54,560 nt of DNA from an uncultured Prevotella sp. (GTDB lineage: Bacteria; Bacteroidota; Bacteroidia; Bacteroidales; Bacteroidaceae): NCBI GenBank assembly GCA_946405145.1, contig CAMJGE010000003.1, positions 127,404-181,963 on the forward strand. Direction: 5' to 3'. The position numbers and the translations under genes were made by a program. Of the stretch, positions 7,528 to 16,593 are shown piece by piece; positions within the stretch are counted from its first letter, which is position 1, and each line of letters starts with the position of its first letter. The notes beneath the pieces are model-generated. The model saw nothing but the letters and a program-made list of their open reading frames with translations. It was not told the DNA's origin and ran no database searches.

Positions 7528-8583
7528 ATGGCATTAGTAAAAGGTATATGCAAGAATTTTGGCGAGTGTGATCTTGCTGATAATAAAGAAATACAGGAAG
7601 TTGATAAAACAAACTTTGTGTGTGAGGAATGTGGCAAGCCCTTACATCCAGTAGACGGAGTTGGCGGTGGAGGCATTAAAGATCCCGTTGGCCTACCTAA
7701 AATGAAGCTCTATGCTCTTATCATTGCTGCAATATTAGGAGTCGGAGCTATTGGCTTTGGTATCTATTCATTTATGGGTGGAACCAAGATTGACAAGATT
7801 GTTCTTGACAAGGATAGCGTTTCGCTTTTGGTTGGCAAGAAGGATGTGATAAAGCCTACTGCCTTAGATAAAGACGGAAAGGAAATCAAGGATGCAAAGA
7901 TAACCTATAAGTGGACCGTTAAGGATGAAGTGGTGGCTTCTGTAACTCAAGATGGTGAAGTGACTGCACTTAAAGATGGCAATACGTCCATCATTGTAGT
8001 GATCGAGGGAAGTGAGGAGCTTACTGCTACCTGCCAGGTAGTGGTTAAACCTAAGAAGATTCCTGGAAGTGATCCTATTTATATCAGTCAACTCTCTCTT
8101 AAGGACAAGAATGTAACTTTAAAGAAAGGTGACACTAAACAACTTGACTATGTAGCTGTGCCCGAGCAAAACAGCGAGACTATAGCCTGGGAATCTTCTG
8201 ATCCATCAATCGTTACTGTAGAAAATGGCTTGGTGACAGCAATAAAGAAAGGAAACGCCCAAATTATTGCTAAGGCATCAAAGGTAACCTCTACTCCTAT
8301 AACTGTGACAGTCCAAGAAGATGGCATTAATCCACCTCCACCTTCTAACGATGGTAATGGGTGGGGTAAAGAGAATCTTGGCTATGGAATCTACGAGGGT
8401 TATAGAAAAAATCATAAACCTCATGGACATGGTACCATCAGATACACACAGCCTCACAAGATTGTCAGTTGGCAGAATTATGAAGCCTCACCAGGCGATA
8501 CTTTTGAAGGTGAATTCCGTGATGGGAAGATCTCTGGGCTTGGTTATTGGAAGCATAATGGTAACGTAACTGCAATCCAGTAA
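7528..8583 (+). CDS. Zinc-ribbon, membrane, Ig-like (Big_2) and MORN protein
   Basis: 351 aa. Order of parts: cytoplasmic zinc ribbon with C8, C14, C32 and C35 (CKNFGEC...CEECG); one membrane segment (about 61-83); two bacterial Ig-like group-2 domains (about 87-174 and 184-262, with the typical VTQDGEVTALKDG and VENGLVTAIKKG signatures); a proline hinge (269-272); and a MORN-like tail (about 284-345, YEGYRKNHKPHGHGTIRY and FEGEFRDGKISGLGYW). It therefore links a cytoplasmic metal-binding head to a periplasmic stalk. Being next to the tubulin-like gene, it is a good candidate for coupling a cytoplasmic filament or scaffold to the envelope; that coupling is inference. Confidence 0.82.
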   Translation: MALVKGICKNFGECDLADNKEIQEVDKTNFVCEECGKPLHPVDGVGGGGIKDPVGLPKMKLYALIIAAILGVGAIGFGIYSFMGGTKIDKIVLDKDSVSLLVGKKDVIKPTALDKDGKEIKDAKITYKWTVKDEVVASVTQDGEVTALKDGNTSIIVVIEGSEELTATCQVVVKPKKIPGSDPIYISQLSLKDKNVTLKKGDTKQLDYVAVPEQNSETIAWESSDPSIVTVENGLVTAIKKGNAQIIAKASKVTSTPITVTVQEDGINPPPPSNDGNGWGKENLGYGIYEGYRKNHKPHGHGTIRYTQPHKIVSWQNYEASPGDTFEGEFRDGKISGLGYWKHNGNVTAIQ

Positions 8584-9702
8584 ATGAGAGCAAAACTAAT
8601 CATTATTGTATGGGTGATGGCGACATTTTCAAATGCCGCCACACCATTTCATACACCTCGATTAGCAAAAATAGCTCATTCCATACATATCCATCTCACT
8701 GATATTTTTAGCGCCAATACTTTTATTGATAGTGTTGCCTATGTAAACGGAAAAGACATTCATATTCATACAAATGGACTTGGCGACGTGGATCATATTG
8801 GATATAATCTGTTCTCTCAGGAACTAAGAAACCTTCAAGGCAACTCTCCTGTTTTTGATTTTCTGGAACGATATCTTTTAGAATTAGATCTTCAACTTGA
8901 CGAGAGATCTTCTGCTGTTCGAATGGATGCGGATCAAGTTACTTTTGCGAAAGGGGACATTCAAATGCTGCGTCAACTGACACCAAAAACAGATATCAAT
9001 TTGGATATAGACGTTATGCCACGCAAAATGTATCGAGTAACCTGTGAATTTGATAAGCAAGAAGTTCGGGTAATATTCCCTTCAACTAATGAACTCCTTA
9101 TTGGTGCAAACATGATAGAACTGGAAGATATTTTTAAGCGTGATGTGCAACGTATGGTTTCCATAACTGCTGATGCCGTTATATACAACTGGGCAGATGC
9201 AAATGTTTCTTGTTCAGATGATATCTTGATTATAGATGGAGGAATGTACTTGAGTAAAATGATTCGTGGTGACATCTATTTAAAAGAGCAAAATGGTATA
9301 AGAAAATTGTTGTGTAACAGACAAAATGCAGCAAGAAGCATCAGCAATATAATGCTCACAGGCATATTTGATAGGGATATTCTGCTAAAAATGGAAATTG
9401 ACAAGTACGGTAGTAAGAAAGACTCTGTGGAAATTACCCTGCAACAATTCATTTCATACTGCAAGGCGGAAGGATGTAAATTGTATTTTGGAATCAAAAC
9501 AATATCTGAGGATATCTTGACAGGAACTTTTTTTGCTTATAATGAAAGGTATTCATATGACCATATGTTGACAATCACTTTTCCGTTTAATATCCTTGAA
9601 GGTTGTGACGAATCTGTGAAGGGGAAGGTATATACATACATCCCTTTACATACCGTTGCTGACCAGTACTTTAATATTTACCAAGAACCAATAACAAATT
9701 AG
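8584..9702 (+). CDS. Exported protein of unknown function
   Basis: 372 aa with an N-terminal signal peptide (hydrophobic LIIIVWVMATFSNAA). The start codon directly follows the stop of the preceding gene (TAA ATG), so the two are probably translationally coupled. The mature protein is mixed alpha/beta; no catalytic motif or known family is visible. It contains a His-rich early stretch (HSIHIHL and KDIHIH). Base composition is clearly AT-rich. Its role is presumably periplasmic, within the same system as the Ig-like/MORN protein. Confidence 0.75.
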   Translation: MRAKLIIIVWVMATFSNAATPFHTPRLAKIAHSIHIHLTDIFSANTFIDSVAYVNGKDIHIHTNGLGDVDHIGYNLFSQELRNLQGNSPVFDFLERYLLELDLQLDERSSAVRMDADQVTFAKGDIQMLRQLTPKTDINLDIDVMPRKMYRVTCEFDKQEVRVIFPSTNELLIGANMIELEDIFKRDVQRMVSITADAVIYNWADANVSCSDDILIIDGGMYLSKMIRGDIYLKEQNGIRKLLCNRQNAARSISNIMLTGIFDRDILLKMEIDKYGSKKDSVEITLQQFISYCKAEGCKLYFGIKTISEDILTGTFFAYNERYSYDHMLTITFPFNILEGCDESVKGKVYTYIPLHTVADQYFNIYQEPITN

Positions 9703-9705
9703 TTT

Positions 9706-10422
9706 ATGAAAAAAACAATTATTTCAATCATTGGATTACTTCTTTTGGGAATATGTGCTAATGCACAGGATTTTGCTAAGACAAAAGAGCAAATCAATAG
9801 GATTAAAAAGAGTAGTCAATATATTTATGGGGAAGCTACGGCCGACTCGGAAGACGAGGCAAAGAGTATCGCTGAAGACATCTTATATCAGGAAATTAAT
9901 TCTTGGGTTTCAACAAAAAAGAAACTTAAGAATAGTTCCAATATTATTGTCAATAATAGAAAAGAACTACAGACCGCGTATGCACTCCCTAGAGGGAATA
10001 TGTTTAGGTATTTTGTATATGTTAAGAAATCCGATCTTATTCCTGCCGAGAATGTTGAGGTTTTAGGAAATATTAATGAGCAAAGTGCAGAATCCATGAG
10101 TTCTACTGTTGAAACGATTAGCACACCAGCGGCTGTTAACAACTATCCTGAAATAGTTAATGTGATTGCGTCATATACAGATTACTATAAAATGGCAGAT
10201 AAAATAAAAGAATACAAGAAAGAAGGAAAAATTAGTCATTACGCAAGATATGCATCATTAGAGAAACCAGAGATTTATTATCTTGCCATTTATAATCCGC
10301 AAGGTAAAGTTGTGGCAATTTTGACTCCAGGAACAGAACGTATGAATGTGATTACTGGTCAACCAGACAAAACGACTAATTATAGTGGTTGTGGTGCTAT
10401 TGGTTTTATTGTTAACGAATAA
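9706..10422 (+). CDS. Exported protein, LPP20-like N-terminal pattern
   Basis: 238 aa with a clear signal peptide ending ANA-QD. Residues about 38-60 (YIYGEATADSEDEAKSIAEDIL) resemble the G-x-A-x-s-x-x-x-A pattern of LPP20/FlgT-type periplasmic proteins, in which a strand is followed by a helix rich in Ala. The rest is a beta-rich domain and a C-terminal region ending in GAIGFIVNE. The assignment is only by pattern. It lies 3 bp after the preceding gene, so it is in the same operon. Confidence 0.7.
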   Translation: MKKTIISIIGLLLLGICANAQDFAKTKEQINRIKKSSQYIYGEATADSEDEAKSIAEDILYQEINSWVSTKKKLKNSSNIIVNNRKELQTAYALPRGNMFRYFVYVKKSDLIPAENVEVLGNINEQSAESMSSTVETISTPAAVNNYPEIVNVIASYTDYYKMADKIKEYKKEGKISHYARYASLEKPEIYYLAIYNPQGKVVAILTPGTERMNVITGQPDKTTNYSGCGAIGFIVNE

Positions 10423-10433
10423 TTGTTTGAAAT

Positions 10434-11447
10434 ATGAATAGAATTAAGAACATTGCACTTTTGACACTTATCTTTGTCTGTTTAGGCATTGAGAAAAGTA
10501 ATGCAGTAGAGGTGAAACTCACTATCGACGAACATGTTACGCGGCCTACCAGTCTTGATGCTGCTGAAAGAAATTTAGCTCAGACTCTTACCGAAATAAA
10601 TAGAGCCCAAAATGCGCACTCTATCCTCGAATTGGGCAATTTAAGAATGGATGAGTTCGCAAAAAAATCCCTTGCAGGAATCTGGGCTGTAACGCCTTTT
10701 GTTTGTGATGACTCTGAAGTTGTTGAGCGATGCTGGGTTTTCAAAGATGGTAGTATGATGGTAAGTCATATACCTTTGATTATGAAACCAGAGGGGGAAA
10801 CATTCGGTCTTGGCTCATATCAGGAAGCTGTGGTCGAATTCAATAGGAATGGTGTCATTACAGATTTCAGATTTGCAATTAGCCCTCAAATTGGCGAGAG
10901 TATGGAACACTGTGGGGTTGAAGAAGTAGAAAAGGCTTCAATCATCAGACGATCTTTAGAAAAATTCAGAACTGCATATTGTCAAAAAGATATAAATACA
11001 ATTGACGCAATGTTCAGTGAAGACGCTTTGATTATTACAGGTAAAGTTGTTAGCACTATGCCATCAAAGGACATACAGATCAAGTCATATAAAGTCGAAT
11101 ATTCGAAACAAAGTAAGGAGCAATATATAAGGAATCTAAAAAAAGCATTCGCTCGGAACAAATGGATTGAAGTGAAATTTAGCGACATTGGGGAAAATGG
11201 AGAGATTGGAGGATGTGCGGGTATTACTCGATCTAAAAAAGATCCAACAAAGTTTGGTGTTCGATTACGTCAGACATGGAAATCACAGAACTACAGCGAT
11301 GAAGGTTACCTATTCCTTCTTTGGGAGTTCCCAGAGGATGGACACGATCCTATTATACATGTCCGTACGTGGCAACCAGAATGGGTCGGAGGAACGCGTC
11401 AAAAGCCTGATGATGACATCTCCACGCTTGGAGGATATGATTTATAA
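10434..11447 (+). CDS. Exported protein with NTF2-like C-terminal domain
   Basis: 337 aa, signal peptide (KNIALLTLIFVCLG...SNA). The N-terminal half is unique; the C-terminal half (about 165-325) has the layout of an NTF2/SnoaL-like fold: a helix beginning LEKFRTAYCQKDINTIDAMF, then strands ending GYLFLLWEFPEDGHDPIIHVRTWQP. The next gene encodes a shorter protein that is clearly homologous to this half (compare YIRNLKKAFARNKWIEVKFSDI with FLRRIKRMFARDKQINVKVCDI), so they arose by duplication. NTF2 folds bind small molecules or partners; no active-site residues can be assigned. Confidence 0.75.
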   Translation: MNRIKNIALLTLIFVCLGIEKSNAVEVKLTIDEHVTRPTSLDAAERNLAQTLTEINRAQNAHSILELGNLRMDEFAKKSLAGIWAVTPFVCDDSEVVERCWVFKDGSMMVSHIPLIMKPEGETFGLGSYQEAVVEFNRNGVITDFRFAISPQIGESMEHCGVEEVEKASIIRRSLEKFRTAYCQKDINTIDAMFSEDALIITGKVVSTMPSKDIQIKSYKVEYSKQSKEQYIRNLKKAFARNKWIEVKFSDIGENGEIGGCAGITRSKKDPTKFGVRLRQTWKSQNYSDEGYLFLLWEFPEDGHDPIIHVRTWQPEWVGGTRQKPDDDISTLGGYDL

Positions 11448-11456
11448 GATAAAACA

Positions 11457-12011
11457 ATGAGAAAAAGTTTATTTTTTATTATAATGGTTATGATGGCATT
11501 CCCAGGAATGTCTCAGGATGTGGAAGTGTACAGTAGTATAAACAAATATATAGAAACAGGTCGCACAGCTATCATAAACAAAGATATTAATCTTATTAAT
11601 GAGATGCTTCCTGATTTGATTCTTATAAAGAATATATCCAAAGATAGTTGCTTTTCTCATAAATTGACTACGGAAAGAGTAGGTAAGGAGGAGTTTCTTA
11701 GAAGAATAAAACGTATGTTCGCAAGAGATAAACAGATTAATGTAAAAGTCTGTGATATTGCAAAGGATGAGGGTTCTGGTAATCCTGTTAGGATAACTCG
11801 GTTACCCGAGAATCCAAAGTCGTATCTTACACATTTTCAAGTTGTGATTTCTTCTGAACATTACACAATAAGTGGCTATCTCTCCATGATAGTGGAACTA
11901 CATGATAATACACCATTGATCCATTTATTAATGTGGCAAAATAGTTTAAACGATGGATTAAATTATAGGTTTGATGATACCAATATCACTTTGGATGAAT
12001 TTGATTTATAA
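11457..12011 (+). CDS. Exported single-domain NTF2-like protein
   Basis: 184 aa with a signal peptide ending at about GMSQ-D. It corresponds to the C-terminal half of the preceding protein along its whole mature length, including the ending (ITLDEFDL against STLGGYDL) and the motif HLLMWQ against HVRTWQ. Start chosen at the ATG 9 bp after the previous stop, which gives a complete signal peptide. Function unknown; a paralogous pair may form heteromers. Confidence 0.75.
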   Translation: MRKSLFFIIMVMMAFPGMSQDVEVYSSINKYIETGRTAIINKDINLINEMLPDLILIKNISKDSCFSHKLTTERVGKEEFLRRIKRMFARDKQINVKVCDIAKDEGSGNPVRITRLPENPKSYLTHFQVVISSEHYTISGYLSMIVELHDNTPLIHLLMWQNSLNDGLNYRFDDTNITLDEFDL

Positions 12012-12025
12012 ACAATAATGATAAT

Positions 12026-13609
12026 ATGAAGAAATATCTATTAATACTTCTTGCCATTATCGTATGTAATATAAGTATGGCACAATCCGATTATATTTCA
12101 TATAGTGCAATTCCCGAAAATGACCGATTGGCAGATTTGAATGGAGATTGTGGAATTTTGATTCTGTCAGAGAGAAGCGATTTGGTGATTTGTGTAACAA
12201 ACGCTACAAACGTGAATAAGTATCGCGTAACACCTATTGGAAAAGAGCAAAATGGCTATTATGGTTATGAAGTGTGTATTAACAAAGACGAAGCCAGAGC
12301 TGTCAAAGTTGAGGTAAGCAGAAGAGGTGATGTTTATAATACTAATTTTGTTGTTAGGGTAAAACCTGATTTTTTCAAGGCGTATTTAATTGAAGAAGTT
12401 CAACGTCCTATCCGAATGGAAGATCAAACACAAGCTACGAGTGCTGTTCTCAACGAAGAATTAGCGGAGGTCGAATTTACGACAACTATTCCAGACCTCA
12501 AGGTAGAATGCCCGCCTGCACTTAGAGCCAGAGTTTCTTCTTCAAAAAAAATAGGCGACAATAGCGTTACAATAACAAGTGTAATAATCCCAGTTAAGAT
12601 ACTTGAAACAGCAAGACAGAAGTTGGAAAAAGCAAAGAAGGCCCACGATGAGCTTGAAGCCCGCTTGAATACCACGACGAATGCACCAGACAAAGATTGG
12701 GAGACTTTGGACATATTGCAGGATGAAATGGAACAAGCGGAACAGGAAATGGCATCGCTGAACAACATATATATATCTGGACATGGAACAAACAAACTTT
12801 ATGTTGATATCAGCAAAATGAAACCACGACAGAAACTTTGTTATGGTGTTTTATTATTGAAAATAGAAGTACCTGTCAATGAATTCTCTGCCAAAGTTGC
12901 AGAGGGAGGTCGTCTTTTCTCCCTTAGAGAGTATGAAGGTGCAAAACGATCTTTTATAAATGCTTCTCAATTAAAAGAAGCTCCTGCAGATTTATTACCC
13001 ACTCTCAGAACAAACATTGCTCATTGTGACTCATGCATTAAGTACGAGCGTCTCACATTCGCTGCTCTGAAAAGAATCAACGAATTGAAAAAACAAGATG
13101 CTGTAGCACAAACGGACATCATGAACTATTATGGTGCTGCTGCAGATTTTATGAGAATTATTGAAAAGTACAATCCAAGTGAGTATTATTCAAAGAATAT
13201 TAAAACACTGGAAACGTTTATAGAAAATATGCCAGTGGCAATGAAGTTCACCTTTGTTAGATGGATTGTAAATCGTGTGTCAGCTATGGAAGATGGACCT
13301 TTTGCAAATGTTGAATTATGGGCATATTATGGAGCTAATACTCCCCGATTAAACGATTATACCAGTGATAGAAAATTCAGGAAGCTTGTAAGTAATAGTC
13401 CAGAAGAATATAAACATATTGGAACTTCAGATGCCCAAGGCATTGTTGATATACAACTTAATAGAAAATCCTTACCGACAGGATTTTTCTTTAGACCAGC
13501 ATCAGACAATTCGTCACCTATTGTCTATAAAGATGTAACAGACATCATGTCACAGTCAGTTGGAGAATATAACAAACGTCAATTCCGGCAAAAAATGTAC
13601 ATAAAATAA
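12026..13609 (+). CDS. Large exported protein with coiled coil and TPR-like region
   Basis: 527 aa with a signal peptide ending SMA-QS. Parts in order: beta-rich N-terminal domain (about 20-185), a charged coiled coil (about 190-250, ARQKLEKAKKAHDELEARL), a short strand-rich linker, a helical region with a TPR-like hairpin (about 285-340, EGGRLFSLREYEGAKRSFINAS), and a C-terminal beta domain (about 400-527). No lipobox, so periplasmic or secreted. The family is not recognised. It may act as a scaffold among the other exported products of the operon. Confidence 0.75.
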   Translation: MKKYLLILLAIIVCNISMAQSDYISYSAIPENDRLADLNGDCGILILSERSDLVICVTNATNVNKYRVTPIGKEQNGYYGYEVCINKDEARAVKVEVSRRGDVYNTNFVVRVKPDFFKAYLIEEVQRPIRMEDQTQATSAVLNEELAEVEFTTTIPDLKVECPPALRARVSSSKKIGDNSVTITSVIIPVKILETARQKLEKAKKAHDELEARLNTTTNAPDKDWETLDILQDEMEQAEQEMASLNNIYISGHGTNKLYVDISKMKPRQKLCYGVLLLKIEVPVNEFSAKVAEGGRLFSLREYEGAKRSFINASQLKEAPADLLPTLRTNIAHCDSCIKYERLTFAALKRINELKKQDAVAQTDIMNYYGAAADFMRIIEKYNPSEYYSKNIKTLETFIENMPVAMKFTFVRWIVNRVSAMEDGPFANVELWAYYGANTPRLNDYTSDRKFRKLVSNSPEEYKHIGTSDAQGIVDIQLNRKSLPTGFFFRPASDNSSPIVYKDVTDIMSQSVGEYNKRQFRQKMYIK

Positions 13610-13651
13610 TAATCAGATTCATTTTTAATAACATTCTAATCTCATTTTATT

Positions 13652-14380
13652 ATGAAACATTCAATTTTAAAAATTTTCGTCGGCCTCGCATTATTATGCT
13701 ATGGTGGAGACATGTGTGCCCAGGGATTCCTAAAGTCATTAACTAAGAAAAAGGAAACAAAAGCAGAAACAGAACAGGTCAGCAATGATTCTACTACCGT
13801 TAAAGACAAACTTAATGCCAAAGACATTCCTTCGTATACAGCTCAAAAGGTATATGTCTTAGATGAAAACAATCAACGAATAAAGAATGAAGACGGCACC
13901 GACAAATACATTGTAGAATTAATACGAACTAGTGACGGAATGAGAGTTAGTCCAGAAGTAGCTCAAGAGCAAGCTAAACAAATAAACCAAGCAATTCTTG
14001 CTATTGCAGCAAAGGCTGGAACATCGGCCGTTACTGGTTATCTTAGCGGCGGTGGGCAAGGAGCTCTCATAGGCTTAGCTGTAGGATTAGGATTAAGTAC
14101 TAATGATATTATTCTTATTATTAAGCTCAAGAAAGACACTAACAAACAGAAAAAAGCTCTTGAAGCATATAAGAAATCATTCGATGAAGAAGGTAATCCT
14201 ACCACAGCAGAAATTGATAGTAAAACTCTTAAAACACTTGGGATAAGTGAAGAAAATGCCGTAGAGAAAACGACGGCACAGATACAAGAAGAACTTAGCA
14301 AACCAGAATACTCAACTCCTGCTAAGAACGAATCCATTGATGCTCTCCTTGAGGCAGCTACTAAAGTCGATAATGTATAG
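13652..14380 (+). CDS. Exported protein with glycine-zipper segment
   Basis: 242 aa, signal peptide ending CAQ-GF. A charged, Lys/Glu-rich N-terminal third is followed by helical sequence and a hydrophobic glycine-rich stretch (about 130-152, GTSAVTGYLSGGGQGALIG...) of glycine-zipper type, which could insert in or pack against a membrane. The C-terminal third is again charged and helical. It is the last gene before the operon terminator. Function unknown. Confidence 0.72.
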   Translation: MKHSILKIFVGLALLCYGGDMCAQGFLKSLTKKKETKAETEQVSNDSTTVKDKLNAKDIPSYTAQKVYVLDENNQRIKNEDGTDKYIVELIRTSDGMRVSPEVAQEQAKQINQAILAIAAKAGTSAVTGYLSGGGQGALIGLAVGLGLSTNDIILIIKLKKDTNKQKKALEAYKKSFDEEGNPTTAEIDSKTLKTLGISEENAVEKTTAQIQEELSKPEYSTPAKNESIDALLEAATKVDNV

Positions 14381-14408
14381 TTATAGACTACTAACCATAT
14401 TATTTATA

Positions 14409-14437
14409 GAGGCGGTGCTTTTGTATCGCCTCTTTTA
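14409..14437 (+). terminator. Terminator of the tubulin-like operon
   Basis: GAGGCG (14409-14414) pairs with CGCCTC (14427-14432), then TTTT. It marks the end of the nine-gene operon that starts at leader C. Confidence 0.65.
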
Positions 14438-14470
14438 CTATAAGAAAGAATACTACATAAGGCATCTAAT

Positions 14471-15145
14471 ATGACAAATGCGGAATTAGATGAAATTGGG
14501 AAAGAGATTTTGGACACATGGGGTTTAAAAGATAAGCAAAAGTTAGTTGCCATTACCTCTAAACATGGCTTTGGGACTGATGATAATATAGGTGGAATAC
14601 CTGTTCACCTTAAGATGCAACTTTTTGACGGACTGTGGGATGGATCAAAAGAGTTTATATGGCCATTGTCGGAGTTTAGAACTAAAGCATTTTCCATGCT
14701 ATATAGATTATTTAATGAGGACAGGGATTGCTATATAAATGTGATGCTTTTGACAGTTGCACTCTGTTTCGAAGATGGAGAAGAAGAAATATATAAATGG
14801 TCATGTTCAAAGCCCAAACCTTGGGAAACGTGTAATGTGAAATGGTATTTCGGACCCACAAAATCTATACCTACCTTCCATGCAGACAACAGTATCGCAG
14901 GAGGATTATGGTATTTTGAGCATTCAAGGGATTATTATGGACAGGAAACTGAACGTGTAAACATGGTGACTGGAATGCGGATTGATCCATACATAAAATG
15001 GGGGCCAGAAATAGCGGGAAACGAAATAGTTGTTATAGACTTCACTGACTATACGCTGACATTCTCTTTCCGTGGTCAAACTTACACTGCCAGATATGAT
15101 CGAATCTTAACAATTGATGAGCATATTGAAATTGAATTAAATTAG
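14471..15145 (+). CDS. Cytoplasmic protein of unknown function
   Basis: 224 aa without signal peptide or membrane segment. The N-terminal half is helical; the middle is rich in aromatic residues (PKPWETCNVKWYFGP, GGLWYFEHSRDYYG), and the C-terminus is beta-rich (VVIDFTDYTLTFSFRGQTYTARYDR). I do not recognise the family. It lies 90 bp behind the operon terminator with no clear TAnnTTTG box, and 4 bp before the DUF1963 gene, so it may be a weak separate unit or receive read-through. Confidence 0.68.
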   Translation: MTNAELDEIGKEILDTWGLKDKQKLVAITSKHGFGTDDNIGGIPVHLKMQLFDGLWDGSKEFIWPLSEFRTKAFSMLYRLFNEDRDCYINVMLLTVALCFEDGEEEIYKWSCSKPKPWETCNVKWYFGPTKSIPTFHADNSIAGGLWYFEHSRDYYGQETERVNMVTGMRIDPYIKWGPEIAGNEIVVIDFTDYTLTFSFRGQTYTARYDRILTIDEHIEIELN

Positions 15146-15149
15146 GTCT

Positions 15150-15770
15150 ATGGGAATTGAATTAAGACTGACACCTTATGAAGGCAGAATGTCGCTTGGC
15201 AGTAGTTATTTCTGGGATGCACCACAATTGCCTACGCCAGACATCTATCCATGGTTAGTAAACGAGACAGGTAAGAGGTATCCCATGCAGTTTATCTGTC
15301 AAATCAATTGTCAGGCTCTACCACCAAACGAGTGGCTGCCCAAACAGGGAATGCTCTACTTCTTTGGAGAGATTGACTATTTTCTCGGTTACGACGTTAA
15401 GCAGCCCTATGGGTTGGGAGAATGGCCAGAAGGAGCTGTCAGAGTGTTTTATGTCGATGTGTTATCAGAACAACAGCTAAGACGCATAAATCCGTTTGAA
15501 GAGGACGACATGATACAACCCCATCTTGTTACTTTTTCCAAAGGGTCAGAGCGGGAAATGGGCTTCCGATTGTTGGGCAAACCATACGAGGAAGAAGTAG
15601 AGCATACATTTGGCAACGATTGGGTTCTGCTATTGCAATTGGATACAGACGCAAACAACTATTTCGACCTTCGTTTTTATGATATGGGATTGCTCTATCT
15701 CATGATTGAGGAGGAACGGTTAAAACGGCATGACTTCTCTCATGTAAGGGCTTATATGACGTCGTTATAA
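15150..15770 (+). CDS. DUF1963 (YwqG-like) protein
   Basis: 206 aa, cytoplasmic. The pattern fits DUF1963: an early segment LGSSYFWDAPQLPTPDIYPW, then MQFICQINCQALP, then GMLYFFGEIDYF, and near the end NDWVLLLQLDTD followed by a short strand and helix (YLMIEEERL). Members are small beta-rich proteins of unknown biochemical role, often found among toxin-immunity or accessory genes. It sits between two other small cytoplasmic genes. Confidence 0.75.
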   Translation: MGIELRLTPYEGRMSLGSSYFWDAPQLPTPDIYPWLVNETGKRYPMQFICQINCQALPPNEWLPKQGMLYFFGEIDYFLGYDVKQPYGLGEWPEGAVRVFYVDVLSEQQLRRINPFEEDDMIQPHLVTFSKGSEREMGFRLLGKPYEEEVEHTFGNDWVLLLQLDTDANNYFDLRFYDMGLLYLMIEEERLKRHDFSHVRAYMTSL

Positions 15771-15788
15771 CGGAAAAACAATATTTTT

Positions 15789-16478
15789 ATGAATATTAAG
15801 ATGATACTTAAACAGGCACAAGACATAAGAAATGATGAAGAGAAACTGAAAGTAATTGCAGATTATATCAGTGAGAATTTCAATGAATTGGAGACAAGGG
15901 AATTTATCCAACTACTTACACCACTCGTGGATATTACAAAACGGATGTATGAACAGAATCCAATTTGGGACACCCTCTCTGACTATATGATAGCATTAAC
16001 AAAATTGGCAGAGTATTATATAAAAGATGAGCAGGGATGGCAAGCGACACCTCTGCTTGGTAAAGCCGAAGTATTACTTCATGAACAGCCTGATACAGAT
16101 GAAAATGTCAAATGGAAATATGACAGTTATTATCAAATAGGTGAATGTTATTATTCAAATCAACGTCACCTGAAAGCAAAGCACGCCTATCTGCAAGCAT
16201 TTCATTATGCAACATCCCCAGAAGACAAAGAAGATTGCAATTATTGTCTTCAACGGATAGAAAAACCAATGCTTAAATATGATCCTATAGAAGATAGTGA
16301 TGCCTATCTTGCAATAATTGATGAAGTGGAACGTCGGCTCTATGAAGATCTAAAGGATGAGCCCCGTCATATGGGTTTTTGTTTTCGCTATTGGTCTGCT
16401 AAATACAATCTGCTTAAAGAATATGGCATAGAATGGCGTTCGCCAAGCATGATGAATCCTGGCGTGATATTTGACTGA
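15789..16478 (+). CDS. TPR-like helical protein
   Basis: 229 aa, cytoplasmic and almost all helical. Helix pairs such as YDSYYQIGECYYSNQRHLKAKHAYLQAFHYA resemble tetratricopeptide repeats, which suggests a protein-binding adaptor. The C-terminus (FRYWSAKYNLLKEYGIEWRSPSMMNP) is a pattern I associate with small Bacteroidota accessory proteins, but I cannot name the family. Last complete gene of the accessory region; a broken mobile gene follows. Confidence 0.68.
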   Translation: MNIKMILKQAQDIRNDEEKLKVIADYISENFNELETREFIQLLTPLVDITKRMYEQNPIWDTLSDYMIALTKLAEYYIKDEQGWQATPLLGKAEVLLHEQPDTDENVKWKYDSYYQIGECYYSNQRHLKAKHAYLQAFHYATSPEDKEDCNYCLQRIEKPMLKYDPIEDSDAYLAIIDEVERRLYEDLKDEPRHMGFCFRYWSAKYNLLKEYGIEWRSPSMMNPGVIFD

Positions 16479-16482
16479 AAAT

Positions 16483-16593
16483 ATGAATATCAATCCATTG
16501 CAGACCAATCTGAGAGAACACTTATTGTGTAAACCTGCTCTTACCTTTCCTTCACCCAATACACCATGCCGAACGACTTGCGGTCGCTCTTAA
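16483..16593 (+). pseudogene. Possible truncated 5' end of a further gene
   Basis: An ATG 4 bp after the preceding stop opens a 36-codon frame (MNINPLQTNLREHLL...). Around 16535-16541 it runs into the tail of the VirE-type remnant. The first 15-17 codons may be the stub of a gene cut off by that insertion or deletion. Weak evidence. Confidence 0.25.
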
